64,000 bases of DNA from Corallococcus caeni (GTDB lineage Bacteria; Myxococcota; Myxococcia; Myxococcales; Myxococcaceae): the NCBI RefSeq assembly GCF_036245865.1, contig NZ_BTTW01000002.1, positions 1-64,000 of the forward strand. Direction: 5' to 3'. The position numbers and the translations under genes are program-made. The notes under the pieces are model-generated. The model saw only the letters and a list, made by a program, of their open reading frames with translations, had not been told where the DNA came from and made no database searches. Below are positions 26,266-35,333 of this stretch, in pieces. Position 1 is the first letter of the stretch; every line of letters begins with the position of its first letter.

Positions 26266-29200
26266 CTAGCCGCTGGAGACCACCCGCAGGGGTTGGGACG
26301 CTTCGCGGGAGGGCTTCGTGGCGCCGGGCAACTCCAGCACGTGGGCGCCTTCCGCTTCGAACTGCTCGCGCAGCCACGGGTGGCAGGTGAAGGCGATGAC
26401 TTGGTGGTGCTCCGCCAGCCTCGCGAAGAGCCGCACCGCGCCCCGGGCCCGCTCCGGATCGAAGTTCACCAGCACGTCGTCCGTGATGAGCGGCAGCGCG
26501 CCCCGCGTCTCTCCGAAGTCGCGGATGACGGCGAGCCGGAACGCGAGGAACAGCTGTTCCCGCGTGCCTCGCGACAGCTGCTCCGCGCTCCAGTCCTTTG
26601 CCCCGTCGCTCACGCGCAGCTCCCGAGCGTCGCCCGCCGGGATGAAGACGCGGCGGTAGCGTCCCGCGGTCAGCTCGGAGAACAGCTCGCTCGCCAGCTG
26701 GATGACGCGGGGCTGCTGCTCCTCCTCGAACCTCCGGCGCGCGCGCCCCAGCAACGCCAGCGTCAGCCGGTCCGCCGCGTAGCGCGTGGCCAGCTCCGCG
26801 GCCTTCGCCCGCAGCGTCTCCTCCTGGATGCGCAGCCGCGACACGCGGTCGTCGTTCTCCCACTGCGCCAGCTGCGTCTTCAGGCTGCCCTGCTCCGTGA
26901 GCACCGCCTTGTGCCGCTCGCCTTCCGCGCGGTGGCGCTCGCGCAGCGTGGCGAGCTGGTCCTTCAGGCCCGCCTCGCCTCCCGCCGCGTGTACCTCCTC
27001 GCGCGCCATGTTCTCGCCCAGGCCGGTGAGGGCCTGCACCCGCTGGCCATGCTCGCGCACCCGGACCGTCAGCTCCGCGTACCGGCGCGCCTGCACCGCG
27101 CGGCGGCGGAAGGTGGCCTCGTCCTGGCACCCCCCTTCCGTGAGCAGCGCCTCCCACGCCTGGTCCTCGTCCAGCACCAGCTGGTCCAGCCGCGCCTTCT
27201 CCGCCAGCAGCTCCCCGCGCTGACCGTCCAGGTGCCGCTGGTCCGCTGCCCGCGAGCGCACCTCCTCCAGCGCCACGGACACCCGCGCGGCCACCGTCTC
27301 CGCCGGGCCCGGGGGCAGGTCCGCCGCCCGCGCCTCCTGGAGCAGCCGCGCCGTCACCGCGTCACAGGCGGCCTCCGCCACCGTGAACTCCTCTTCGTCC
27401 GTGCGCAGGTCCAGCAGCCGCTGCCGCAGCGCCGCGGCGTCGCGCCACAGAGTCAGCGCCGAGGCCGCGGAGAGGGCCTCGGGGAAGCGGCGCGCCACCA
27501 GGAACGCCACCCACTCCTCGCGCAGCACCTCCCCGCGTTGATCCGCGCGCAGCCGCGCCTCCTCCACGCGCTGCTCCTCGCGCACCGCCGCGTCCCAGGC
27601 CGTGCGCAGCGTGTCCTCTTCCCGCAGGAGCAGCTCGCGCCGCTCGGCCTGCGTCAGTTGCTCCGCGAGCAGCGCCTCCTGCGCGGCCAGGTCCGCCAGC
27701 GAAGCGCCCGGGGAGAGTCCCGCCGCGCCGGACGCGTGCAGCAGCTCCCGCTGGAGCAGTTCCTCGCGCGCGCACATCGCCGCCTGCACCGAGCGGAAGC
27801 GCTCCTCCTCCTGCTGCCGCCAGCGATGCCGCGCCGCCTGCGCCTCCAGGCTGGCGTGCCGTGCCGCCTCCACGCGATGGCGCACGAGCAGGAGCAACCC
27901 CACCAGCATCATCCCGCCCGCCGCGCACAGCATGCCCACCGTCACGTTCGCGACCCACGCCGCGAGCCCCGCGAACCCCATGGCCACCACCGCCGCCGCC
28001 ACCACCCACGACAGCGGCAACAGCGAGCGCAGCGGCACCGCGTCCGTGGGGGCCCGCACGCCGTCCATCTGCCGGCGCTGCTCCAGGCGCTGCTCGGCCA
28101 GCCGCTCCAGGTCCCCGCGCACCGCGCGCATCCGCCCCACCGCCGCCTGACGCTGACGCACCTGCGCGGGCCGCGCCTCGGGCAGGGACTCCACCTCCGT
28201 CCGCACCCGCGCCAGCGCTGTCTCCAGCCGCGCCCGCTCCTCCCGCGTGCGCGCCTGCTCCACCTCCACCTGCGCGAGCGCCGAGTCCGCCGCGTCCAGC
28301 CTCGCCGCGAGCGACTCCAGCTCCCCGCGCGCCCGCGCCCCCAGGTCCAGCGCGAGCAGTCCGCCCGCGTCCACCGCGAGCCCCAGCTCTCCCAGCGACT
28401 GCTCCAGCTGCCGCCGCCGCGACGTGAGCGCCGCCCTGCGCGCGGGCAGCGCGCGCAGCTGCTCCGAATGCCCCGAGTACGTCGCCAGCGCCGTGCGGAG
28501 GGACTCGGCGCGCTCGCGCACGGGCCACGGGGCCGCCAGCCGCTCCCGCGCTTCTTCGATGGGCATCAGCCGCTCATGCAGCTGCGCCTGCTGGGCCCGG
28601 TACGTCTTGCGCCGCTGGAGCACGTCCTCCAGCCTCGTCTCCGCGCCCGGCGGGAAGGTGTCCAGCACCGGCAGCGTGGCCAGCTCCGCCCGGTCGCGCG
28701 CGAGCACCACCAGGTCCCCCAGCGCGGACTCCAGCCGCGCGGCGTGGTCCAGCGCGTGCTCGGTCTGCTTGCGCGCCACCTCCAGCGCGTGGCCCTCCGC
28801 GATGCGCTCCGCCAGCCGGTCGCGCGTGGAGAAGTAGAGCGCGGGCCGGTCGCCCGCCTCGCGCAGCGCCTGCTGCACGTCCTCCAGCTCCTTCATCACG
28901 CGGTTCAGCTCGGGCTTCTGCCCGCGCGGTGCGTAGAGCCCGTCCGCGTCCTTGCGCAGCCGCTCCACCGCCTCCGGCAGCCGACGCGCGCCCTGCATGC
29001 CCGCGGCGAACAGCGCCTCCGACACGCCGCGCTGCTGCGCGAGCCGCTGGAAGGAGGACAGCTCGTCCAGGCGGAAGGCGAACACCTCGAAGAACAGCTC
29101 GCGCGGCACGTCCGCCAGCGCCTGGTCCAGCAGCGTCTCCGGCAGCGGCTGCCCCTCCGGGCTGCGCACCGTGAGCGTTCCCTCCGACGCGCGCTTGCCG

Positions 29201-29466
29201 CCGTGGCGGTGCACCACCAGCGGGCCGGACGCCGTCTCCAACCACAGCTCGCCGCCGAAGAGCGCGCCCTCCGGTTCGTAGCGCTCCGGCTGGCCGCGCT
29301 TCTCGAAGCCGAACAGCACGCCGCGCAGGAACGCGAGCAGCGTGCTCTTGCCCGCCTCGTTGGGCCCGTACAAGAGCGTGAGCCCCGGCCCCGGCGTCCC
29401 CGAGTACCCCCGGAAGTGCCCGAAGCCGTCCACCTGGAAGCGGTTGATGCGCAGGCCCGGCTTCAT
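26266..29466 (-). CDS. YhaN/SbcC-like SMC-type ATPase
   Basis: 1066 residues. The Walker A motif GPNEAGKST lies at 34-42. Long coiled coils follow, interrupted near the middle by two hydrophobic segments (WVVAAAVVAMGFAGLAAWVA and the adjacent GMLCAAGGMMLVGLLLLV), as reported for YhaN-type proteins. The C-terminal lobe has the ABC signature LSRGTREQLFLAFRLAVIR and Walker B PLITDDVLVNFD, with the H-loop in AFTCHPWL. It works with the nuclease encoded just upstream; their genes overlap by four bases (ATGA). The pair resembles SbcCD/Mre11-Rad50 and is expected to act on DNA ends, possibly at the membrane. Confidence 0.9.
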   Translation of the reverse strand: MKPGLRINRFQVDGFGHFRGYSGTPGPGLTLLYGPNEAGKSTLLAFLRGVLFGFEKRGQPERYEPEGALFGGELWLETASGPLVVHRHGGKRASEGTLTVRSPEGQPLPETLLDQALADVPRELFFEVFAFRLDELSSFQRLAQQRGVSEALFAAGMQGARRLPEAVERLRKDADGLYAPRGQKPELNRVMKELEDVQQALREAGDRPALYFSTRDRLAERIAEGHALEVARKQTEHALDHAARLESALGDLVVLARDRAELATLPVLDTFPPGAETRLEDVLQRRKTYRAQQAQLHERLMPIEEARERLAAPWPVRERAESLRTALATYSGHSEQLRALPARRAALTSRRRQLEQSLGELGLAVDAGGLLALDLGARARGELESLAARLDAADSALAQVEVEQARTREERARLETALARVRTEVESLPEARPAQVRQRQAAVGRMRAVRGDLERLAEQRLEQRRQMDGVRAPTDAVPLRSLLPLSWVVAAAVVAMGFAGLAAWVANVTVGMLCAAGGMMLVGLLLLVRHRVEAARHASLEAQAARHRWRQQEEERFRSVQAAMCAREELLQRELLHASGAAGLSPGASLADLAAQEALLAEQLTQAERRELLLREEDTLRTAWDAAVREEQRVEEARLRADQRGEVLREEWVAFLVARRFPEALSAASALTLWRDAAALRQRLLDLRTDEEEFTVAEAACDAVTARLLQEARAADLPPGPAETVAARVSVALEEVRSRAADQRHLDGQRGELLAEKARLDQLVLDEDQAWEALLTEGGCQDEATFRRRAVQARRYAELTVRVREHGQRVQALTGLGENMAREEVHAAGGEAGLKDQLATLRERHRAEGERHKAVLTEQGSLKTQLAQWENDDRVSRLRIQEETLRAKAAELATRYAADRLTLALLGRARRRFEEEQQPRVIQLASELFSELTAGRYRRVFIPAGDARELRVSDGAKDWSAEQLSRGTREQLFLAFRLAVIRDFGETRGALPLITDDVLVNFDPERARGAVRLFARLAEHHQVIAFTCHPWLREQFEAEGAHVLELPGATKPSREASQPLRVVSSG

Positions 29467-30713
29467 GATGCCTCCTCGTGGAGCTGCTCCACGCCGCGCT
29501 GCCCGGCCTGCGTCACCAGCTCCGGCCGGGGCGCCTCCAGCGCGTCCACGCCCAGCCGCTTGAGCCGCTGCCCCAGCGTCGTCAGGTCCTCGTCGTCCCA
29601 CAGCGACGCGAGCGCCGCGTCGTCGTGCGACAGCGCCTGCGCTTCCTCCAGCAGCGTGCCCAGGAAGCCGCCCCCGGCGCGCACCGCCTCCAGGTCCACC
29701 TCCGGCCGGCTGCCATCGCGCAAGGACTCCAGCAGCACCGGCGGGTGCGCCCGCGCCAGCCTCTCGCGCAGGTCCGCCTCCAGCTGCGACCTCGCGCCCG
29801 GCCGCGCGAGCTCCCGGTGCAGCGGTCCGCGTCCGGCCAATGTCAGGCGCACCGCGTGCCCGTCGAAGTCCTCCGCGCAGCGCGACTCCACCACCTCCGT
29901 GGCCACCGCCTGGAGCATGTCCAGCGACGTGATGCCGGACAGCGGCACGTCCAGCCGGTGCCAGCGCACGCGGTCCACCGGCACGAACCTCCGGCGCGCG
30001 ACGCCGTCCTCCACGTCCACCACCACGCAGCCGCGCTCGCCCGTCTCGTGGACGTGCCGGCCCTGCGGGTTGCCCGGGTACACCGCCACGCCGCCGCCGG
30101 GCAGCAGGTGCTCCGCGCGCGTGTGCACGTGGCCCAGGGCCCAGTAGTCCAGCCCGCCCGCCGCCAGGTCCGCGGCCGTGCAGGGCGCGTAGTTGGCGTG
30201 GCCCGCGTCGCCGCCCAGGTTCGCGTGCAGGAGGCCCACGCTGAAGTGCTCGCCGGTGCGGCGGAAGCGCGCGGACAGGTTCTCGCGCACCTCCACGTCC
30301 GGATAGGACACGCCCTGCACGTGGCACAGGCGCCGGCCCTCGCGCCGCACCTCCACGTCCTCCCACTCCGGGCCGAACACCTTCACCGACGCGGGCAGCC
30401 CCAGCGCGCCGGTGTCGCCGCTCAGCGGATCATGGTTGCCGTGGACGATGAAGGTCTGGATGCCCGCGCGGTCCAGTCGCGCCAGCTCCGCGCGCAGCGC
30501 GAGCCTTGCGCGCACCGAGCGGTCCTTCACGTCGAACAGGTCCCCGGCCAGCAGCAGGAACGTCACGCGCTCGCGCAGGCACACGTCCACGATGCGCGCG
30601 AGGGCGTGGAAGGTGGACTGCTGGAAGCGCTCCAGGAGCGGGCCGTGCGTGGCCACTCCCCGGAACGGCGTGTCCAGATGGAGATCCGCGGCGTGCACGA
30701 AGGAGAAGCGCAT
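29463..30713 (-). CDS. YhaO/SbcD-like metallophosphoesterase (DNA repair exonuclease)
   Basis: 416 residues. All metal-binding motifs of the calcineurin-like phosphoesterases are seen: FVHAADLHLD (about 5-14), LLAGDLFDVKDR, HGNHDPLSG and GHVHTRAEHL. The C-terminal third is a cap domain typical of Mre11/SbcD relatives. The start MRFSFVHAADLHL is standard for YhaO. Coupled by a four-base overlap to the YhaN-like ATPase, it supplies the nuclease activity of the complex. It is divergent from the outer-membrane protein gene across a 287-bp intergenic region rich in palindromes. Confidence 0.93.
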   Translation of the reverse strand: MRFSFVHAADLHLDTPFRGVATHGPLLERFQQSTFHALARIVDVCLRERVTFLLLAGDLFDVKDRSVRARLALRAELARLDRAGIQTFIVHGNHDPLSGDTGALGLPASVKVFGPEWEDVEVRREGRRLCHVQGVSYPDVEVRENLSARFRRTGEHFSVGLLHANLGGDAGHANYAPCTAADLAAGGLDYWALGHVHTRAEHLLPGGGVAVYPGNPQGRHVHETGERGCVVVDVEDGVARRRFVPVDRVRWHRLDVPLSGITSLDMLQAVATEVVESRCAEDFDGHAVRLTLAGRGPLHRELARPGARSQLEADLRERLARAHPPVLLESLRDGSRPEVDLEAVRAGGGFLGTLLEEAQALSHDDAALASLWDDEDLTTLGQRLKRLGVDALEAPRPELVTQAGQRGVEQLHEEAS

Positions 30714-30774
30714 CGTGCGGGCACCGTACCCGAGTCCCGACGCCTACCCGACTTTCCCACCCCGAAGGGTGATG

Positions 30775-30876
30775 CACCGGTGGACACAGGGGACGTCCTG
30801 GGGTCGCACGCGGAGTCCACCGGTGGAAACCCGGCACGTTGGACGTACGTCCAACCCCCTTGCGCTTCGCGCGAAG
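30775..30876. promoter_or_regulatory. cluster of short palindromes in a divergent promoter region
   Basis: Within the 287-bp gap (30714-31000) are four symmetric elements: caccggtg (30775-30782), tccaccggtgga (30816-30827), the 18-bp perfect palindrome gttggacgtacgtccaac (30838-30855) and cttcgcgcgaag (30865-30876). The first two share caccggtgga and are about 43 bp (four turns) apart. They could be binding sites for one or two regulators of the outer-membrane protein gene or the nuclease operon. Confidence 0.45.
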
Positions 30877-31000
30877 GCAAGCGTCGGCGCCCTGCGTTTC
30901 GCACGACGCGCGGGCACCGGTCCTCCCTCCAACCTCGCGAGGTTCCTGGAGTCCCGCGCCCGCTGCCCCCCGGTACGGTGGCTGCAATCCGTCAGGGGCC

Positions 31001-32326
31001 ATGAGACCCGTCACCTCCTGGCTGCCCTGGCTCCCGTTCCTCCCCGCGCTGCTGCTCGCGCCGAGCGCCCACGCGCAGGCCGAGGAGCGCCCCGCGCCGC
31101 TGGCCTTCGCGGACTTCTCCTGGCTGCCCGGCAACGCGGGCGCGAGCGAGAAGCCGCTCAGCTTCGGCCCGTTCACCGGCGAGTTCCGCCTGGACACGGC
31201 GTACCACTACAGCTTCAACCGCCCCCAGGACGACACGCTCTCCGGCTCCAGCGAGGTGTTCCGCCACGGCGAGGTGCAGGTCACGCAGCTCGGCATCGGT
31301 GGGGACTTCCTCTACAAGAACGTCATGGGCCGGCTGATGACCCAGTTCGGCATGTACTCACGGACCACGCCGCGCAACGACGCGAGCGCCTCGCGCGGCC
31401 AGTGGAACCTGGACGACGCGTACCGCTACGTCTCCGAGGCCTACGGCGGCTACCACTTCGAGGCGCTGCGCGGCATCAACCTGCAGGCCGGCATCTTCAT
31501 GAGCTACATCGGCTTGTGGAGCTACTACAACGCGGACAACTGGACCTACCAGCCGTCCTACGTGTCGTCGAACACGCCGTGGTTCTTCAACGGCGTGCGC
31601 GCGCAGATCTTCGTCAGCGACACGCTCAAGATTGAACCGTGGCTCGTCAATGGCTGGCAGTCGTATGGCCGCTTCAACGACGGGTACGGCGTGGGCGGGC
31701 AGGTGCTGTGGCGGCCCACGGGCTGGCTGTCGGTGGTGGGCAACCAGTACTACGGCTCGGACACGCTGGGGAACCCGGGCCGCAAGCGCGTGCACACCGA
31801 CGACAGCGTGATGGTGAAGTACCTGGACACGCCGGGGGGCTTCGTCACGAAGGCGGCGGCGTCGCTCACGCTCGACGCGGGCTGTGAGTTCGGCGGCGGC
31901 ATGGACTGCGGGTCGCAATACTTCCTGGGCTTCATGGCGTACCACCGCGCGTGGTTCCTCCAGGACCGGCTGGCGTTGACCGTGGGCGGCGGCGCCATCA
32001 CCAACCCCGGGCGCTACCTGGTGCTGCTGCCGCCCATCAACGGGACGACCGCGGCCTCCGGCACGCCGTACTTCACCGCGAACCCGGGCGACCGCTACCG
32101 CGCCTGGGACTTCCAGGTGGCCGCGGACGTCATCCCCCAGCCGTTCATCACCTTCCGCGTGGAGTTCAACCACCGCGCCGCCAACGTGCCGTACTTCTCC
32201 GGCCCGGGAGGCGTCACGCCGCCCGGTGGCAACCAGGGCGCGCCCGGTTCGCTCGTGGACGGCTGGAGCCCCGACCTGGTGAAGACGGAGAACCGCCTCA
32301 CCGGCGCGTTGATGGTGAAGCTCTGA
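31001..32326 (+). CDS. outer-membrane beta-barrel protein (porin-like, BBP2-type)
   Basis: 441 residues. A signal peptide (about 1-24, ending AHAQA) is followed by a protein rich in alternating aromatic strands (FTGEFRLDTAYHYSFNRP, GYHFEALRGINLQAGIFMSY, YRAWDFQVAADVIPQPFITF), ending in VKTENRLTGALMVKL. This pattern fits the BBP2 family of putative porins. The Trp/Tyr-rich stretch IGLWSYYNADNWTYQPSYV is characteristic of that group. The ATG at 31001 has cagggg upstream and starts the signal peptide; a longer frame upstream overlaps the palindrome cluster and is not credible. The substrate is unknown. Confidence 0.85.
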   Translation: MRPVTSWLPWLPFLPALLLAPSAHAQAEERPAPLAFADFSWLPGNAGASEKPLSFGPFTGEFRLDTAYHYSFNRPQDDTLSGSSEVFRHGEVQVTQLGIGGDFLYKNVMGRLMTQFGMYSRTTPRNDASASRGQWNLDDAYRYVSEAYGGYHFEALRGINLQAGIFMSYIGLWSYYNADNWTYQPSYVSSNTPWFFNGVRAQIFVSDTLKIEPWLVNGWQSYGRFNDGYGVGGQVLWRPTGWLSVVGNQYYGSDTLGNPGRKRVHTDDSVMVKYLDTPGGFVTKAAASLTLDAGCEFGGGMDCGSQYFLGFMAYHRAWFLQDRLALTVGGGAITNPGRYLVLLPPINGTTAASGTPYFTANPGDRYRAWDFQVAADVIPQPFITFRVEFNHRAANVPYFSGPGGVTPPGGNQGAPGSLVDGWSPDLVKTENRLTGALMVKL

Positions 32327-32334
32327 AAGGGAAG

Positions 32335-32364
32335 GGCGCGGGCGTGGCATCGCCCGCCCGCGCC
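32335..32364. terminator. hairpin between convergent genes
   Basis: A 10-bp GC stem (ggcgcgggcg / cgcccgcgcc, 10-nt loop) lies between the ends of two convergent genes. It has no T-tract, so termination efficiency is uncertain. Confidence 0.45.
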
Positions 32365-32388
32365 GTCCCGAGGTCTCGATGCATCGGC

Positions 32389-32874
32389 CTAGCGGGTGGT
32401 CTCGTTCCCGGAGCCACCCGTGTTGCCGCCCGTCCCGGTGGTGTGGCCGCCGCTGGACGAGCCCATGTCGCCGCCGGAGCCCGGCGTCATGGAGCCGCCG
32501 GTGTCGCTGCCGGTGGTGCTGCCGGAGCCACCCGCGCCCTGGTCCATGCCGGAGCCGCCCATGCCCGCGTCACCGGCGCCGCCCATGCCCGCGTCACCGG
32601 CGCCGCCCATGCCCGCGTCACCGGCGCCGCCCGTGCTCGGTTCCATCGTCGAACCCGTGCTCGGCTCCGTCTTCGGGCTCGTGCTCGGGGTCGTCGGGCT
32701 CGTGTTCTGCTCAGACCCCGTGCCCATGCCGGCGCCCCCGGTGCCTCCCGTCCCACCCTGCTGGGAGCTGGAGCCGCCCATGCCTTCCTTCGAGCGCTCC
32801 TTGCTCTGACACCCGGTCAGGGTCATCGCGCCCGCCACCGCGCCCAGCACCACCCATCGCGTGAAACCCTTCAT
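32389..32874 (-). CDS. glycine-rich low-complexity lipoprotein
   Basis: 161 residues. MKGFTRWVVLGAVAGAMTLTGC is a lipoprotein signal with lipobox LTGC (Cys22). The mature part is almost only Gly, Ser, Thr, Pro, Met, Ala and Asp, with three perfect GAGDAGMG repeats and Thr/Ser/Pro runs. Such disordered surface lipoproteins are common in myxobacteria; no function is known. The 24-bp repeat array implies length variation between strains. The start at 32874 is fixed by the signal peptide. No Asp is seen at +2, so outer-membrane sorting is possible. Confidence 0.8.
   Translation of the reverse strand: MKGFTRWVVLGAVAGAMTLTGCQSKERSKEGMGGSSSQQGGTGGTGGAGMGTGSEQNTSPTTPSTSPKTEPSTGSTMEPSTGGAGDAGMGGAGDAGMGGAGDAGMGGSGMDQGAGGSGSTTGSDTGGSMTPGSGGDMGSSSGGHTTGTGGNTGGSGNETTR
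32554..32625 (-). repeat. three perfect 24-bp tandem repeats inside the lipoprotein gene
   Basis: The unit encodes GAGDAGMG on the minus strand and occurs three times in a row without mismatch, keeping the reading frame. Perfect identity at the DNA level suggests recent expansion by slippage. Confidence 0.93.
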
Positions 32875-33021
32875 GTCGAACCCCCGTGTTGGTTGTGACG
32901 AACCCAAGGCTGGGGGTGGGGCGTCGCGGGAGCATCGTCCGGAGGCTGCACGCCGCCGGGCCGCCCGCCCCGCGAGGGGTGGAGTGAGCGCTCGCCGGGC
33001 CGCCCGTCCCAACACGGCACT

Positions 33022-33981
33022 TCACGCTTCGCGGCGCAGCACGAGCAGCGCGTACTCCAGGCCTCCGTCGAGCAGGCCCTGTTGCAGCCACAGGTGCTCA
33101 CGCCGGGACTCCGCGCGCACGGCGTTGAGCGCGGCGCGCAGGTTCTTCGCCTCACCGGAAGCACAGGCCATGTGCTCGTGGATGAGCAGCTCCGAGCTCA
33201 GCGTCCAGAAGCCCACCGCCCGCGCGGACACGTCGTCGTGCGCCTCCAGCTCCAGGCCCGCCTCGCGCGCGTCGGCGAGGAACGCGGTCACGCTGCCCAG
33301 CTGCTTGCGCCACGCGTCCTCGGACGGGTGCACCGCGTTGGGGCGCACCCAGAAGCAGTCCGCGACGGCCAGCAGTCCGCCGGGCTTGAGCCGGGCGTGC
33401 ACGCCGCGCAGCCACTCCGCCCGGGGCTGGGCGCAGGTGTGCTCCACGGCGATGACGGCGTCGTAGCACTCGCGGCTTCGCGGCGGCTCGCCCGAGCACA
33501 GCCGGGGCTGCACGCGCGAGCACATGCCGGCTTCGTGCACGAACCTGCGCACGTGCTCCAGGTGCGTGGGCACGGTCACCATCGTCGTCACCCGCGCGCG
33601 GTGCTCCTGGGCCCAGTACAGCGCGTTGCCGCCCAGGACGCTGCCCGCGTCCAGCACGTCGCCGCCGTCCGGGAAGGGACCCATGGCGCGCGCCAGCTCC
33701 GCGAGCAGCGTCTCCTGCGAACCCCGCAGGCGCTCCATCAGCTCCGGCCCCGGAGTGCCGGGCGGGGGCAGCCGGTCCACCAGCCCCGTGTGGCCGTACA
33801 CCCGGGGGCCATGGCCCTGGCGCACCAGGCCGCGCGCGGCGAGGGCCTCCTGGTACGTCCACACGTCGCACGGCGTGAGCGGAGACGGGTCCGCGCTGGA
33901 CGGGGCCACCACTTCGTTCGCGTCCCGCCCGCGCGCGAGCGGACCGGACAGGGGCGCGATGAGGGCGCTCAGGGGCTTCAT
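33022..33981 (-). CDS. SAM-dependent methyltransferase coupled to a histidine kinase
   Basis: 319 residues. The methyltransferase core lies at about 85-240: DVLDAGSVLGGNALYWAQEH (motif I region, with Ser-Val instead of the usual Gly-Cys-Gly), TTMVTVPTHLEHVRRFV, and LKPGGLLAVADCFWVRPNAV. The overall pattern resembles C- or O-methyltransferases of small-molecule (tocopherol or terpenoid-like) type. Its ATG overlaps the kinase stop (ATGA), so expression is coupled to the kinase gene. The substrate cannot be named; a role in modifying a signal molecule is speculative. Confidence 0.82.
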   Translation of the reverse strand: MKPLSALIAPLSGPLARGRDANEVVAPSSADPSPLTPCDVWTYQEALAARGLVRQGHGPRVYGHTGLVDRLPPPGTPGPELMERLRGSQETLLAELARAMGPFPDGGDVLDAGSVLGGNALYWAQEHRARVTTMVTVPTHLEHVRRFVHEAGMCSRVQPRLCSGEPPRSRECYDAVIAVEHTCAQPRAEWLRGVHARLKPGGLLAVADCFWVRPNAVHPSEDAWRKQLGSVTAFLADAREAGLELEAHDDVSARAVGFWTLSSELLIHEHMACASGEAKNLRAALNAVRAESRREHLWLQQGLLDGGLEYALLVLRREA

Positions 33982-35333
33982 GGGTACTCCCGGGGCAGCA
34001 GGATGCGGAGCAGGGCGCCGCCGCCCGGTCCGTTGTGCCGGTGCAGCAGGCCGCCGCTGGCGCGCAGCAGGCACTCGCTGGTGTAGAGGCCCAGCCCCGT
34101 GCCCTGGGACTTGGTCGTGTAGAGCTCCTCCGCGGGCGCGTTGAGTCGCTCCGGGGGGAAGCCGGGGCCGTCGTCTTCGATCTCCACCTCCAGGCGTCCG
34201 CTGAGCGGCTCGGTGCGCGCGCGGATGAAGACGCGGGACGCGCCCTGTTCGCCGTTGCCCTCGCAGGCGTTGACCACCAGGTTCTCCACCACCCGGCGCA
34301 GCGTGAGCGGTCCGCCGCGCAGGAGCGCGCGAGGGGGCCCGTGCGGCTCCAGCTCCACGTGGATGTCCACGTAGGGGAAGCGCAGGGACACCTGGGCCTG
34401 CACGGACTCCAGCACCAGCCCCAGGTCCACGGCCTCCGGCTCCGTGCCGGCGAAGCGGCGGCTCTTGGCGCGCACCTCCTTCACCATCTCCTGGAGCTGC
34501 CGCAGGCTGTCCTGGAGCTGGCGGGCCTGGTCCTCGAAGCCGCTGCGCGCGAGCAGGCCGCGCTGCGCGCCGAACGCCTTCATCATGTCCGCGGCGGTGC
34601 CGGCCTCGTGCAGCGCCTGGTCCATGCCCTCGTGGTGGCCCAGGATTTCCGCCATCGCCTGGGTGAGGCGGCCCACGTCGCGCTCCTGCTGCTCCACGAG
34701 CTGCGCGTGCACGGCGGCGCGCAGGCGGTCCGCGTCCGCGCGGGCCCGGTCGTAGCGCACCGCGAGCGCGCCCAGGTACAGCTCCGCCAGCAGCGCGGCA
34801 GGGCCCACGACGGCCAGGAGCACCACGTGCTGGGCGCTCCGGGCCAGGGGCAGGGCGCCCAGCAGGGCCGCGAGCGTGCCCACCGCGAGGAAGGGCTCGC
34901 GCCAGGTCACCCGGTAGCGCCGGCCATGCACGGCGGCGGTGCCGATGAGCAGCACGCCGAAGACGAGCGCCCCGGGGAGCTCCGCGAGCGCCATGAGGCT
35001 CGCGAGGAAGAAGTGCAGCAGCGCCAGGCCCGGCAGCCACGCGAGCCAGCCCCCCGCGTTCACGCGTCTGCGGCGCGCGAGCACCCAGGCGAAGGCGACG
35101 CGGTGGACGGCGCAGGGCAGGAAGCACGCGAGCGCGGGCGTGGGGGGCACGGAGAAGAAGGGGTGGACGCCGGGCGCCCACGCGACGACGCCCACGAGCG
35201 CCGAGCCCCGGAGGAGGAAGCCCGCGAGGGGCCGCGCGCGCAGCGAGGAGAGGAGCCGGCCCGCGTCCTGGGAGCGCATCCAGCGCCGGAAGGCGCTCAC
35301 GCCACGGCACGAGGACACGGGCGGGGACTTCAT
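33978..35333 (-). CDS. membrane sensor histidine kinase
   Basis: 451 residues. Five or six hydrophobic helices occupy about 30-195, then a dimerisation segment with the likely phospho-acceptor in MAEILGHHEGMDQALHEAG, then a catalytic ATPase domain with N-box VVENLVVNACEG, G1 box EDDGPGFPPE and G2 box GTGLGLYTSECL. The His-box is atypical, so it is placed in a non-HisKA class with moderate certainty. No response regulator gene is adjacent; instead it is translationally coupled to a methyltransferase. The ATG at 35333 is chosen because the upstream extension is basic and Cys/Pro-rich. Confidence 0.88.
   Translation of the reverse strand: MKSPPVSSCRGVSAFRRWMRSQDAGRLLSSLRARPLAGFLLRGSALVGVVAWAPGVHPFFSVPPTPALACFLPCAVHRVAFAWVLARRRRVNAGGWLAWLPGLALLHFFLASLMALAELPGALVFGVLLIGTAAVHGRRYRVTWREPFLAVGTLAALLGALPLARSAQHVVLLAVVGPAALLAELYLGALAVRYDRARADADRLRAAVHAQLVEQQERDVGRLTQAMAEILGHHEGMDQALHEAGTAADMMKAFGAQRGLLARSGFEDQARQLQDSLRQLQEMVKEVRAKSRRFAGTEPEAVDLGLVLESVQAQVSLRFPYVDIHVELEPHGPPRALLRGGPLTLRRVVENLVVNACEGNGEQGASRVFIRARTEPLSGRLEVEIEDDGPGFPPERLNAPAEELYTTKSQGTGLGLYTSECLLRASGGLLHRHNGPGGGALLRILLPREYP

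Noticed and set aside
26293-30147. A plus-strand open frame of 1284 residues opposite the YhaN/YhaO genes.
   Set aside because: It is antisense to well-supported ATPase and nuclease genes and rich in Arg/Gln/His repeats. No signal or domain was seen.
32554-32625. Regular 24-bp repeats that could be a CRISPR array.
   Set aside because: The units are contiguous without spacers and encode Gly-rich residues in frame; it is a coding tandem repeat.
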